The notes: generated by a model not told the origin, from the sequence alone. 45,377 nucleotides of DNA from JAUWTJ01 sp965603015 (GCA_965603015.1 CBFDBJ010000019.1:1-45377), one strand, 5' to 3'; counted from the first letter of the stretch, positions 7,838 through 16,654 are shown. Program-made: numbers and translations.

Positions 7838-8245
7838 CTATTGATCATCGCCGGAAAGAACATTCGAGGCGACATTGATATACTTGCGCCCGGACTCTTG
7901 CGCCTGATCCACCGCGCTTTTGAGATCATTGTCGCCGCGCACCGATGCCAGTTTGATCAGCATGGGCAGATTGATACCCGCGATCACTTCTACATTGGCG
8001 TTGTCCATAATGGAAATCGCCAGATTGGACGGCGTCCCGCCAAACATATCCGTAAGCAGAATAACGCCGCTACCATCATCGACTGTCGCAACCGCGCTCA
8101 GGATTTCCTTGCGGCGTTGTTCCATATCATCATCCGGCCCGATACACACCGCAACAGTTGCCGACTGCGGTCCGACCACATGCTCGGTCGCGGCAATAAA
8201 TTCCTTGGCCAACAGGCCGTGTGTCACAAGCACCAATCCAATCAT
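7838..8245 (-). CDS. PTS EIIA component, mannose (EIIA-Man) family
   Basis: The 135-residue protein begins MIGLVLVTHGLLAKEF, with the phosphorylatable His9 of the EIIA-Man fold. ILLTDMFGGTPSNLAI is the family hallmark in the second half. It accepts phosphate from HPr. Since no EIIB/EIIC is present, it probably acts as a phosphorylation-dependent regulator rather than in sugar uptake, as proposed for the incomplete PTS of Brucella and relatives. It lies 86 bp after hprK and 30 bp before the HPr gene. Confidence 0.92.
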   Translation of the reverse strand: MIGLVLVTHGLLAKEFIAATEHVVGPQSATVAVCIGPDDDMEQRRKEILSAVATVDDGSGVILLTDMFGGTPSNLAISIMDNANVEVIAGINLPMLIKLASVRGDNDLKSAVDQAQESGRKYINVASNVLSGDDQ

Positions 8246-8331
8246 AGTCTCAACACCAATTCATTGATCCGGCCAACCAGGCGGCGCGGCACGCTTAAGG
8301 GTACGCTTCGCCTGTTTTCAGGAGTTCTTTC

Positions 8332-8766
8332 CTATCCCAGAAGGGAGCCAAGCGCCACTTTTACTTTTTGCGGCGCAGACGCTTCAAACGCAAAAAGATC
8401 AAGCACCGGCAGGTCCAGACCGAGGATGTTTTCCATTTTCGCATCCGGTAATCTGGCGACCTCTTCAAGAGGAACCAGATTGACAATCAGGGCCAGAGGC
8501 GCCCGCGCCAGGACCGGCATCGGCACCACCCCGACACCCCGGACCTCAAGCAAACCGGCAATCGCGGCAGGCGCCGAGGCATGGACAAGACCGCCCGACA
8601 GCACCAGCTGGATCTGATCATCGGCCACCAGCACAGCCCCGCCGTCAATCAACCGCAGGGCGAGATCGGACTTGCCGGAGCCGGACTTGCCGCGCAGCAC
8701 CACACCCCAGCCATCCAGGGCAACAACCGTGCCGTACATCAGGGTCCCACCGGAAGCCTCGCTCAT
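8332..8766 (-). CDS. hprK: HPr kinase/phosphorylase, short alphaproteobacterial form
   Basis: At 144 residues this matches the truncated alphaproteobacterial HprK, which lacks the N-terminal domain of the Bacillus enzyme and keeps the catalytic core. The P-loop is GKSGSGKSD (residues 26-34), followed by DLALRLIDGGAVLVADDQ, and later by LLEVRGVGVVPMPV, a form of the HprK signature. It should phosphorylate HPr on Ser55. Its ATG at 8766 has a GAGAGGAG site and lies 13 bp after chvG, linking the PTS to the two-component system in one transcript. Confidence 0.92.
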   Translation of the reverse strand: MSEASGGTLMYGTVVALDGWGVVLRGKSGSGKSDLALRLIDGGAVLVADDQIQLVLSGGLVHASAPAAIAGLLEVRGVGVVPMPVLARAPLALIVNLVPLEEVARLPDAKMENILGLDLPVLDLFAFEASAPQKVKVALGSLLG

Positions 8767-8779
8767 GCCCGCTCTCCTC

Positions 8780-10564
8780 TCAACCCCTGTTTCTCATGGT
8801 CTGACCTTTACCTGAGGTACTTTCACTGCCTTTGCGCACCGGGAGAATAACAACAAACCTCGCCCCCGCGATCTCACCATCAACTGTGCCCGCGCGGTTC
8901 TCGGCCCAGATCTTGCCATCAAGCATTTCGACAATCTGCCGCGAGATCGACAGGCCCAGGCCCGAGTTCGTGCCAAATTCATCCTGCTCGGGTCGCTCCG
9001 TATAGAAACGTTCGAAGATGTTTTCAAGATTATCTTCCGGGATGCCAGGTCCCATATCCTCGACCACGACGCACACCACATCCTGATCTTGATAGAGGCG
9101 GCGCAACAGGGTGACTTCAATCACGTCACCGGCGGCGGAGAAAGACACCGCATTGTTAATGAGATTGCGAAACACCTGCCCGAGACGGCCCTCAAGACCA
9201 TTGACCACAAAACTGCGATCCGGGGCATCGCGGTCGCGCGCCACCGTGAGCTTGACGTGTGGATCACCCTCTCGGCGCGTCGCCTCATAGACCTGATGCA
9301 GACCCTCAAGGAAGGGCACCATATCGAGCGGCTCTGTAGCCTCGCGCACCAGCTCCGCATCAATGCGCGAGGCGTCGGAAATGTCGCTGATCAGGCGGTC
9401 AAGCCGCCCGACATCCTGAACGATCAGAGCCAGCAATTTTTCCTTCGCCGCATCGTCCTTGACCAGTTCAAGGGTTTCCACCGCGCTGCGGATCGAGGTC
9501 AGCGGGTTCTTGATCTCATGCGCGACATCGGCTGCAAAGCTCTCGATGGCTTCAATCCTGGTATAAAGCGCCCGGATCATGCGCCGGAAGGACAGCGAAA
9601 GGTCGCCAATCTCGTCATTGCGGATGGAAAAGTCAGGCATTTCCACACGGGCGAAGTTGGTTCCCGTGACCGCTTCATCGGCGGTTTGCGCCAGGCGCTT
9701 GATCGGCCGCACAATATAGACAGAAAACGCCAGTGACAAAAACACCGTGCCCAGCAAGCCGTAGCCAACCAGCGTGAGGGTCTGAAGACGGCTTTCGCGG
9801 ATCATCTGATCAATATCGTCGCCTTCTGCGGTGACCAGCAGAACCCCGAGAACAATCTTGAAACGCCGGATCGGCACGGCAACAGAGACCACCAGATCGC
9901 CTTCAGAATTCTGTCGGCGCGCCGTCGCCGTCTCGCCTTCCAGTGCCCTGGTGACCTCTTCAAAGTCCGTACCCGGCTGATTGGCATACTCGCGGTACTG
10001 CGGCAGGTTCGACGAAAAGAACAGTTTGACCCACAGATCATAGATCCCTTCCAGCGGGGAGAACCATCCGCCGTCTTCATCGCCTTTCCCGATCGGCGCA
10101 AGATCGAAGCTCTCGACCTGACCGGCACCGAGCAGTTTGGAATCAGAAAGCAGACGCCCGCTCTGCGTATAGAGCCGCGCCCGCACATCCGTCGGCGAGA
10201 CCATGATGCGCATCATCCGGTCCGCTTTCTCCGGCATGATGTCGGTGCTCTCCTCGTCCACCACCGTTTCGCTGGCAAACGAACGCCCGATCAGCTCCGC
10301 CTGAATTTGCATCGCGTCGATCCGGCCCTGCACCAGCTGCTCACGCGATTTGTCGGTGATAAGAAACACCGCAATGATGACCACAATGAAGAACAGATTG
10401 AGGGTGATCACCCGCGCCCCGAGCCGGGAAAAAACATGCGGCAACGACCGACCGGGCAGTCTTGCGCTCAGCGCAGCAAGACTTGAAGGCACAGGCGCCG
10501 GCGGTATGGCGCTTGAAGATCCTGGCCTTTGCGGCTCATGGGAGGTGCCCGCGTCGTCAGTCAT
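8780..10564 (-). CDS. chvG: ChvG/BvrS/ExoS-type sensor histidine kinase
   Basis: This is the inner-membrane kinase partner of ChvI. I chose the ATG at 10564 (GAGGAG upstream); a TTG at 10615 is also in frame. After a proline-rich cytoplasmic head come TM1 (about 52-70), a periplasmic sensor domain of about 190 residues, TM2 (about 262-284), a HAMP linker, the H-box FAADVAHEIKNPLTSIRS with His349, and an ATPase domain with NLINNAVSF, VVEDMGPGIPED and GLGLSISRQIVEML. The family responds to acidic pH and envelope stress and controls exopolysaccharide, outer membrane and host-interaction genes in Agrobacterium, Sinorhizobium and Brucella. It follows chvI by 47 bp and precedes hprK by 13 bp. Confidence 0.93.
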   Translation of the reverse strand: MTDDAGTSHEPQRPGSSSAIPPAPVPSSLAALSARLPGRSLPHVFSRLGARVITLNLFFIVVIIAVFLITDKSREQLVQGRIDAMQIQAELIGRSFASETVVDEESTDIMPEKADRMMRIMVSPTDVRARLYTQSGRLLSDSKLLGAGQVESFDLAPIGKGDEDGGWFSPLEGIYDLWVKLFFSSNLPQYREYANQPGTDFEEVTRALEGETATARRQNSEGDLVVSVAVPIRRFKIVLGVLLVTAEGDDIDQMIRESRLQTLTLVGYGLLGTVFLSLAFSVYIVRPIKRLAQTADEAVTGTNFARVEMPDFSIRNDEIGDLSLSFRRMIRALYTRIEAIESFAADVAHEIKNPLTSIRSAVETLELVKDDAAKEKLLALIVQDVGRLDRLISDISDASRIDAELVREATEPLDMVPFLEGLHQVYEATRREGDPHVKLTVARDRDAPDRSFVVNGLEGRLGQVFRNLINNAVSFSAAGDVIEVTLLRRLYQDQDVVCVVVEDMGPGIPEDNLENIFERFYTERPEQDEFGTNSGLGLSISRQIVEMLDGKIWAENRAGTVDGEIAGARFVVILPVRKGSESTSGKGQTMRNRG

Positions 10565-10611
10565 CGCAGCCCGCTCCTCTTTGGAAGCGCCCCGGAGCAG
10601 GGCTCTGGCAC

Positions 10612-11295
10612 TCAAATATCGCGGTAGCGATAGCCGACACCATAGAGGGTCTCGATGGCCTCAAAGCTGTCTTCCACCTGCTTGAACTTCTTGCGCAGGC
10701 GTTTGATATGGCTGTCAATGGTGCGGTCATCTACATAAACCTGATCATCATAGGCCGCATCCATAAGGTTATCGCGGCTCTTTACGAAGCCGGGCCGCTG
10801 GGCCAGCGACTGGAGTATCAAAAACTCGGTTACCGTCAACGTTACAGGCTGATCGTCCCATGTGCAAAGGTGCCGTCGCGCGTCGAGTTTCAGCTTACCG
10901 CGCACAATCGCCTCTTCATCGGCTTCATCACTGACCTCGTGGCGCCGCAGCACCACCTTGATGCGCTGGATCAACAATCGCTGGGAAAACGGTTTGCGGA
11001 TGAAATCCTCTGCGCCCATGGAGAGCCCAAGGATCTCGTCCACTTCCTCGTCCTTTGAGGTCAGGAAGATCACCGGCACCTTCTGGGTCTCGCGCAATTT
11101 GCGGAGCAGCTCCATACCGTCCATGCGGGGCATCTTGATATCAAACACCGCCAGATCCGGCGGCGCTTGATTGAGCCCGATCAGCGCCGAGGCGCCGTCG
11201 GTATAGGTGCGCACCTCGTAGCCCTCCGCCTCCAGCGCCAGCTGAACGGAGGTCAGAATATTGCGGTCATCATCAACCAATACAATCGTTGCCAT
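10612..11295 (-). CDS. chvI: ChvI/BvrR-type response regulator
   Basis: This OmpR-family regulator has 227 residues from the ATG at 11295 (GGGG upstream; a TTG at 11313 is an alternative). The receiver domain begins ATIVLVDDDRN and is phosphorylated at Asp52 in LAVFDIKMPRMDGMELL. Lys is in FIRKPFSQ. The winged-helix DNA-binding domain shows LTVTEFLILQSLAQRPG, the recognition-helix region and the closing VDDRTIDSHIKRLRKKF and LYGVGYRYRD. It is the partner of the adjacent ChvG. The nearby pckA gene is next to chvI in many alphaproteobacteria. Confidence 0.95.
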   Translation of the reverse strand: MATIVLVDDDRNILTSVQLALEAEGYEVRTYTDGASALIGLNQAPPDLAVFDIKMPRMDGMELLRKLRETQKVPVIFLTSKDEEVDEILGLSMGAEDFIRKPFSQRLLIQRIKVVLRRHEVSDEADEEAIVRGKLKLDARRHLCTWDDQPVTLTVTEFLILQSLAQRPGFVKSRDNLMDAAYDDQVYVDDRTIDSHIKRLRKKFKQVEDSFEAIETLYGVGYRYRDI

Positions 11296-11387
11296 GTGCC
11301 CCGGCCCTTTCAAATCTCACTTATGCCCGATACGCGCGAGCCTTGCTGCTGTTTAACCCGATTCTGGCCAACCCCGTCACCCGAACT

Positions 11388-12830
11388 TCAGCGCCGCGAA
11401 ATTGGCCGCGATGCAACATACCAGAATCTGAGCCCCAGAAGCAGACAAGCGACAAGTACACCCATGAATAGGCCAAAAATAAGGCCCGGTGCGCCTGCAT
11501 TCTGCCCCATTCCTGCAACGTGGAGGACATTGGGGCCGCCGCCAAAGCCAAAATAGGACGCCAGCGGCACGGCCACGACCCAGAACGAAAAGCTCTGGAT
11601 CCCCATGGGAACCCAGACATCTCCGGTGCCCCGCAGCGAACCCATCAGCACATTCATTGTCCCGTTGAAGGTTATCAGAAGACCGCCGATCACCACCGAG
11701 ACCTTGGCAATTTCCAGCACCCCCGGGTCACTGGTGAAAACCGACGCAATCCCGACCGGCAGCGACACGATCACCAGCGCTGTCGGGATCATGATCGAGG
11801 CCAGCAGCCCGACCGCCGTCCAGCCCGACAGCCGGACGCTGTGCAGATCCTGGCCGCCGACCGCAAAGCCGACCCGCACCGAGGCCGCCGCCCCCATGCC
11901 GATGGCAATCATGTAGAAAAACTGCACCACGTTCATGGTGACCTGGTGAGACGCCGTGGCGATGGCCCCCATATTCCCGGCCATAAAGATCAGCCCCGCC
12001 ATGGCCGAGCTCTCCACCGCCTGGGAGATCCCCATCGGCGCGCCGAGCCGCCGGATGCGCCGCCCGAGCGCGCGGGCCTTGTCGGTCAAAAGATCGCGCA
12101 CCTCCATGTGGATGCCGTATTTCTCCCGGTCGAGCACGAAGATCACATAGGCCAGAATGACAACAAACAGCATCCAGCGAATGAACGACGTCACCCCGAC
12201 CGCCCCGGTCGCGCCCATCGCCGGAATGACAGTGCCCCAGCCATAGATGAAGGGAATGTTGAGCAACACATTGACCAGATTGGCACTCAGGGTAATCACC
12301 ATGCCCACCTTGGGCCGCCGGATCCCCTCAAGCAGATAGCCGCAGGCGATATAGAGCAGCATCCCGGGCATGCCCCAGGCAAACTGCACCGCGACCGCCC
12401 CGGCGCCGCGCGCCAGGTCTTCCTCAATTCCCAGAGCCCGGGTCAGCGTTCCGCCAAACATCGAGATCCCGGCAAAGATCAGCCCGAGCACAGCCGCATG
12501 GGCCAGACTGACCCGCCAGATATCGCCGCAGCTTTTATACTCACCGGCCCCGTAAGCCTGCGCCGTGAGCACAATGCCGCCCTGCAGCACGCCGATCGCC
12601 ACCAGCATCAAAACCAGCTGTGGCCCGATCCCGAGGCTCAGATAGGCCAGATCCTGCGCCCCGAACCGGCCCACCATCATGGTGTCGACCAGCGTCAGCA
12701 GCAACAGCCCGGCGCGCGAAAACATCACCGGCACCGCCAGCCGGACCGTATCAAACACGTGGGATCGGATGGCTGTCGGAAGGTGTCGCGGCGGCAGCGC
12801 CGGATTTGGCGGGATCTCGTCAGGCGGCAT
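11388..12830 (-). CDS. MATE-family multidrug/metabolite efflux transporter
   Basis: The 480-residue inner-membrane protein has about twelve hydrophobic helices in two similar halves, the usual MATE size. Typical features are VPVMFSRAGLLLLTLVDTMMVGRFG near the start, GGIVLTAQAYGAGE, and in the second half ATASHQVTMNVVQFFYMIAIGMGAAASVRVG. It should exchange cationic organic compounds for H+ or Na+. The ATG at 12830 follows AAGGAAA. It lies about 90 bp upstream of chvI on the same strand and could be cotranscribed with the operon. The substrate cannot be told from sequence. Confidence 0.93.
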   Translation of the reverse strand: MPPDEIPPNPALPPRHLPTAIRSHVFDTVRLAVPVMFSRAGLLLLTLVDTMMVGRFGAQDLAYLSLGIGPQLVLMLVAIGVLQGGIVLTAQAYGAGEYKSCGDIWRVSLAHAAVLGLIFAGISMFGGTLTRALGIEEDLARGAGAVAVQFAWGMPGMLLYIACGYLLEGIRRPKVGMVITLSANLVNVLLNIPFIYGWGTVIPAMGATGAVGVTSFIRWMLFVVILAYVIFVLDREKYGIHMEVRDLLTDKARALGRRIRRLGAPMGISQAVESSAMAGLIFMAGNMGAIATASHQVTMNVVQFFYMIAIGMGAAASVRVGFAVGGQDLHSVRLSGWTAVGLLASIMIPTALVIVSLPVGIASVFTSDPGVLEIAKVSVVIGGLLITFNGTMNVLMGSLRGTGDVWVPMGIQSFSFWVVAVPLASYFGFGGGPNVLHVAGMGQNAGAPGLIFGLFMGVLVACLLLGLRFWYVASRPISRR

Positions 12831-12886
12831 GGGTTTCCTTTTCCCCTCACAAGATCAGGGGTTTCTCGGAACGTCAATCAATACGC

Positions 12887-13005
12887 CGTCACCCCGGATG
12901 CTTTGCGGCGCGAAGTGACGCAACGCGGGTCCGGGGCCTAAATCTCGAGATTGGGTCCCGGACCCGCAGAGCAACATTCCATGTTGCACTGCATCCGGGA
13001 TGACG
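12887..13005. repeat. 119-bp palindromic repeat, copy 1
   Basis: The element is a nested palindrome. Its outer arms are CGTCACCCCGGATGC and GCATCCGGGATGACG, and its inner arms GCGGGTCCGG and CCGGACCCGC. GAGCAACAT/ATGTTGC forms another small hairpin. Copy 2 at 34212-34330 has the same length and about 85% identity, with many differences that keep pairing. The outer arms match the CATCCCGG-type REP elements common in alphaproteobacteria. Confidence 0.85.
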
Positions 13006-13073
13006 CCGAATTGGATCGGCACCCGTTCCCGCCCCGCCCACCGCAGATTCATCCTTAACGGCGATAAATCGCA

Positions 13074-13102
13074 TTGCACGGGCTCTGGAGGTTTACTATG
13101 GT
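13074..13102 (+). promoter_or_regulatory. candidate pckA promoter
   Basis: TTGCAC (13074-13079) is followed after 17 bp by TATGGT (13097-13102), each matching the sigma-70 consensus at four of six positions. It would give a leader of about 130 nt before pckA. The match is moderate and untested. Confidence 0.3.
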
Positions 13103-13238
13103 GCCGCTTTACTCATGGACACAAACGCTGTCAGCGACTGAGAAAACATCAATCTGAACACATCAAGAGATCTGGCATCCGGGCCGACACAGTCACACCC
13201 GGGGAACCAGGCAGAATTAATTGGGAACACTCGCAAAA

Positions 13239-14834
13239 ATGACCAAGCACGGCATCGAGACATTGGGGAACGGCCTTCCAGGCTTCAAAAACCTGAAAGC
13301 AGAACACTGGAACCTGAGCGCCCCGGTGCTCTTTGAGACCGCTGTTCAGCGCGGCGAGGGCGAGATTGCCGCCGAGGGCCCGCTGGTCGTCAAGACAGGC
13401 GAGCACACCGGGCGCTCCGCCAAGGACAAATTTGTCGTCCGCACCGCCGAGACCGAAGACACCATCTGGTGGGATGCCAACGCGCCGATGTCTCAGGCCC
13501 AGTTCGACACGCTGCTGACCGACATGCTGGCCCATGCCGAGGGCAAGGAGCTCTTTGTGCAGGATCTTTATGGCGGCGCCGACCTGACCCACCGCCTGCC
13601 AAGCCGCATCGTCACCGAGCTGGCATGGCACTCGCTCTTCATCCAGCATCTCCTGATCGAGACCACCCCTGAGCAGCAAGCCGATTTCGCGCCGGAATTC
13701 ACCGTCATCAACCTGCCCAGCTTCTCCGCCGACCCTGCGCGCCACGGCTCGGTCTCAAAGACCATGATCGCCTGTGACCTGACCCGCCAGATCGTGCTGA
13801 TCGCCGGGACCTCCTACGCCGGTGAAACCAAGAAGTCGGTTTTCACCATGCTCAACTACCTGCTGCCCAAAAAGAACGTCATGCCGATGCATTGCTCGGT
13901 CAACGTCGGCAGTCACAGCGACTCGGCGATCTTCTTTGGCCTGTCCGGCACCGGCAAGACCACCTTGTCCGCCGACCCGGACCGCACCCTCATCGGCGAC
14001 GATGAGCACGGCTGGTCGGAAAATGGCCTGTTCAATTTCGAAGGCGGTTGCTACGCCAAGATGATCAACCTTAGCGCCGAAGCCGAGCCGGAAATCTTCG
14101 AGACCACGCGGCGCTTTGGCACCGTGCTGGAGAACGTCGTCATGGACCCGGCGACCCGCATGCTTGATCTGGATGACCCGACGCTGGCGGAAAACTCCCG
14201 CGGCGCCTATCCGCTGTCCTATATTCCCAACTCCAGCGAGACCGGCCGCACCGTTCAGCCCAAAAACGTCATTATGCTGACCGCCGATGCCTTCGGCGTT
14301 CTGCCACCGATCTCCCGCATGACCCCGAGCCAGGCCATGTATCACTTCCTCAGCGGTTACACCGCAAAAGTCGCCGGCACCGAAAAGGGCGTCACCGAGC
14401 CGACCGCCACCTTCTCGACCTGCTTTGGCGGCCCGTTCATGCCGCGCCACCCGTCGGAATACGGCAACCTCCTGCGCGCCCTCATCGCCGAGCACGATGT
14501 CACCTGCTGGCTGGTCAACACCGGCTGGACCGGCGGCCCTTACGGCACCGGTAATCGCATGCCAATCAAAGCGACCCGCGCCCTGCTGGCTGCCGCCCTC
14601 GACGGCTCGCTGGGTGCCGCCGACATGCGCAAGGACGAAAACTTCGGCTTCGATGTCCCCGTCGCCGTCCACGACGTCGACACCTCGATCCTCGACCCGC
14701 GCGGCACATGGGACGACAAGGACGCCTACGACGCACAAGCCGCAAAGCTGGTCGCCATGTTCATATCAAACTTCGAAAAATTCCTCGACTACGTCGACCC
14801 GGAAGTAAAGGCCGCCGCCCCGAAAGTGGGGTGA
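13239..14834 (+). CDS. pckA: phosphoenolpyruvate carboxykinase (ATP)
   Basis: This enzyme turns oxaloacetate and ATP into phosphoenolpyruvate and CO2, the entry step of gluconeogenesis. The 531-residue protein has the substrate Arg region HTGRSAKDKF, the kinase-1a P-loop GLSGTGKTT (234-242), the metal-site motif around FGLSGTGKTTLSADP, and DDEHGW. The ATG at 13239 is chosen over an in-frame TTG at 13221. It faces away from the chvI-chvG-hprK-PTS operon, an arrangement seen in Rhizobiales. It also makes biological sense: the PTS relay consumes PEP and could report the PEP/pyruvate balance. A strong terminator follows. Confidence 0.97.
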   Translation: MTKHGIETLGNGLPGFKNLKAEHWNLSAPVLFETAVQRGEGEIAAEGPLVVKTGEHTGRSAKDKFVVRTAETEDTIWWDANAPMSQAQFDTLLTDMLAHAEGKELFVQDLYGGADLTHRLPSRIVTELAWHSLFIQHLLIETTPEQQADFAPEFTVINLPSFSADPARHGSVSKTMIACDLTRQIVLIAGTSYAGETKKSVFTMLNYLLPKKNVMPMHCSVNVGSHSDSAIFFGLSGTGKTTLSADPDRTLIGDDEHGWSENGLFNFEGGCYAKMINLSAEAEPEIFETTRRFGTVLENVVMDPATRMLDLDDPTLAENSRGAYPLSYIPNSSETGRTVQPKNVIMLTADAFGVLPPISRMTPSQAMYHFLSGYTAKVAGTEKGVTEPTATFSTCFGGPFMPRHPSEYGNLLRALIAEHDVTCWLVNTGWTGGPYGTGNRMPIKATRALLAAALDGSLGAADMRKDENFGFDVPVAVHDVDTSILDPRGTWDDKDAYDAQAAKLVAMFISNFEKFLDYVDPEVKAAAPKVG

Positions 14835-14862
14835 GCTGAGATTTAAGTTTTGAATTAGAAAG

Positions 14863-14893
14863 CCGGGGGCAGGAAACTGCCTCCGGTTTTTTT
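14863..14893 (+). terminator. pckA intrinsic terminator
   Basis: A 10-bp stem CCGGGGGCAG/CTGCCTCCGG with one G-T pair closes on a GAAA tetraloop and is followed by seven Ts. It lies 28 bp after the pckA stop. Confidence 0.9.
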
Positions 14894-14931
14894 GTGTTAT
14901 ACTCCTCCGAGCCGAAGAGGAGACCTGGACA

Positions 14932-15555
14932 GTGAACAAAGTCTCAGCAAGCACTGAAAACTGGATTGAAATTGATCGTGTCGAAGACCTCATCGATGGT
15001 ATCGAGCATTCAGCAATGTTGCTGGAAGACGTCGAAAATCGACCAGCAAGGTGGAAATGGGTAATTCTGGCATTTCACAACACACTCCAATCCTGTTTTT
15101 CAATTGCGATCTCTGGCCACGACACATCCGGAGCCGGGCTTTTAGAGAAAAGGTCTAGGCGTAAATTGATCGAATGGTTTGAGGAGAGTAGGACAGCCTC
15201 TGATCTGCCTCATCCCGAAACGCGTCTTGCTTCAATGCTGATCTTATTTGAGCGCGCGCAGGACCCTAATATAATTGGTACAGGTCACACTCTAACTGCC
15301 TCTCCAAGTGTAGCCTCCAGCGTTAAACGTCTCAACAACCTCCGAAACACATTCTCGCATTACAACTGGGATAGTTGGGAGGTTGAGGTATCTGGAATGC
15401 CCGCCATACTGGCAGACTGCCATCAAATTATTGATCAGCTCGCCTTGCGCCAACCTACATTCGCTCATCGGCTTGATGCGCCAGCGCAAGACAGGTTAGC
15501 AGGTGCCATCCTGTATCTGGATCAATCAATTAGGAAGCTAACGCATTCAGACTGA
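14932..15555 (+). CDS. HEPN-motif hypothetical protein
   Basis: The 207-residue protein starts at a GTG (14932) with GAGGAG nine bases upstream. It looks fully soluble and mostly helical. Near residues 132-146 it contains KRLNNLRNTFSHYNW, in which Arg138-Asn139-x-x-x-His143 fits the R-(N/D/H)-x(3-4)-H motif of HEPN ribonucleases. In those proteins the Arg and His form the RNA-cleaving site at a dimer interface. The family assignment beyond this motif is inference; a non-catalytic HEPN-like fold is possible. The gene is more AT-rich than pckA and ends 10 bp from the convergent fic gene, so the two form a small accessory unit. No antitoxin-like partner such as an MNT nucleotidyltransferase is adjacent. 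Confidence 0.7.
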   Translation: MNKVSASTENWIEIDRVEDLIDGIEHSAMLLEDVENRPARWKWVILAFHNTLQSCFSIAISGHDTSGAGLLEKRSRRKLIEWFEESRTASDLPHPETRLASMLILFERAQDPNIIGTGHTLTASPSVASSVKRLNNLRNTFSHYNWDSWEVEVSGMPAILADCHQIIDQLALRQPTFAHRLDAPAQDRLAGAILYLDQSIRKLTHSD

Positions 15556-15565
15556 ATTGCACCCC

Positions 15566-16618
15566 TCACCCCAACCCGTACCGCGTCCCCTTGCCCTGGC
15601 CTTCGCGCACCAGCTGCCCGGCGTCCACCAGGGCCGCGAGGTGCTTCTTCACCGTGTTTCTGTTCGCGCCTGTCAGCGTCACCACTTGCGCATTGCTCAG
15701 ACGGCCGTGGGCTTTGGCGAGATCGAGGATTTGCAGCGCAAGCGGGGGCAACGCCTTGAGGAGCCGGTGTTCCCCTTCGAGTTTTGCCGCCAGGTTCTGT
15801 TTGTGGGACAACAGCGTCTCCAGAAAGAACTGCAGGAAGGGCTGCCAGTCCGGTCGCGGACTACGGATGGTTCGCTGGGTTTGCCGGAGCGCAATGTAAT
15901 AGCGCTCCTTTGCGACCTCAATGACACTTTCGATAGAGGCGTAAGGCACATAGGTATAACCGGACCGCAGCAGCAACAAAACAGTCAGGATGCGTGACAG
16001 GCGGCCATTTCCATCCTGAAACGGATGAATTTCAAGAAAGGCCACTGTAAAGATCCCTGTGACAAGGAGTGGATGATAGTAGCCGCTCTCAAGCTCTTCA
16101 TTGGTCCACTCGATAAGCTCTTCCATAAGGCGCGGCGTATCAAAGGGTGTAGCGGTTTCAAACACGACGCCGACTTCGTTCCCCTCCGGATCAAAGGCAG
16201 AGACATGATTGGGCATTGTCTTGAAACGTCCTCGATGACGCTCATCCTTGTCGCTGTGTTTCAACAGGTCCCGGTGGAGCTGGAGAATGTAGTTGATACT
16301 GAGGTCAATGTTGCGTGCATGCAAAAAGACCGTCTCCATGACATCGGCATAACCGGCGACCTCCTGCTCGTCACGGGTCTCAAATCGGGCAACATCGATC
16401 CGGCCGAGCAGCCCCTCGACTTGTGCATCCGACAGCTTTGAGCCTTCGATGCGGGTTGAGGAGCCAACGCTCTCAATCGTCGCAACTTTCCGCAACGCTG
16501 TGAGCCGCTCTGGCGCAAGACGGCCAAGAGCAATCCAGGAGCCCCTGAATTCATCGAGTTCGGCGATGATCTTCAGGAATTCGGGTGTGATGGACAGCGA
16601 TGTGAGATCCAGAGGCAT
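15566..16618 (-). CDS. Fic-domain AMP-transferase with C-terminal winged helix (class II)
   Basis: The 350-residue protein has the complete Fic active site HPFQDGNGRLSR (His198-Arg209), so it should transfer AMP (or another nucleotide part) to protein hydroxyls. An N-terminal inhibitory helix is present: Ser54-x-x-x-Glu58-Gly59 in SSTRIEGSKLS, making it a self-inhibited class II Fic. The C-terminus is a winged helix (ALQILDLAKAHGRLSNAQVVTLTGANRNTVKKHLAALVDAG), suggesting DNA binding and autoregulation. I chose the ATG at 16618, because an in-frame ATG at 16633 and TTG at 16654 fall inside the promoter elements. The target is unknown. Its end is 10 bp from the convergent HEPN-like gene. Confidence 0.92.
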   Translation of the reverse strand: MPLDLTSLSITPEFLKIIAELDEFRGSWIALGRLAPERLTALRKVATIESVGSSTRIEGSKLSDAQVEGLLGRIDVARFETRDEQEVAGYADVMETVFLHARNIDLSINYILQLHRDLLKHSDKDERHRGRFKTMPNHVSAFDPEGNEVGVVFETATPFDTPRLMEELIEWTNEELESGYYHPLLVTGIFTVAFLEIHPFQDGNGRLSRILTVLLLLRSGYTYVPYASIESVIEVAKERYYIALRQTQRTIRSPRPDWQPFLQFFLETLLSHKQNLAAKLEGEHRLLKALPPLALQILDLAKAHGRLSNAQVVTLTGANRNTVKKHLAALVDAGQLVREGQGKGTRYGLG

Positions 16619-16625
16619 ATCCAAA

Positions 16626-16654
16626 TATATACCCATAAATACCCATATTGTCAA
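16626..16654 (-). promoter_or_regulatory. fic promoter, apparently leaderless
   Basis: On the minus strand a perfect TTGACA (16654-16649) is followed after exactly 17 bp by TATATA (16631-16626). The start site would be at about 16620-16618, on or next to the chosen ATG, and no Shine-Dalgarno sequence is visible. This implies a leaderless mRNA. Confidence 0.6.

Larger units (their letters stand above)
12831..13238. other. 408-bp divergent region between MATE gene and pckA
   Basis: The gap contains copy 1 of the 119-bp palindromic repeat (12887-13005), which is nearer the MATE start, and a candidate pckA promoter at 13074-13102. The frames crossing the repeat are not credible genes. Nothing else is evident. 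Confidence 0.5.

Noticed and set aside
11520..12941. 473-residue plus-strand frame rich in His, Arg and Asp
   Set aside because: It is the antisense of the MATE gene; the odd composition comes from complementing hydrophobic codons.
13755..14738. 327-residue minus-strand frame
   Set aside because: It is the antisense shadow of pckA.
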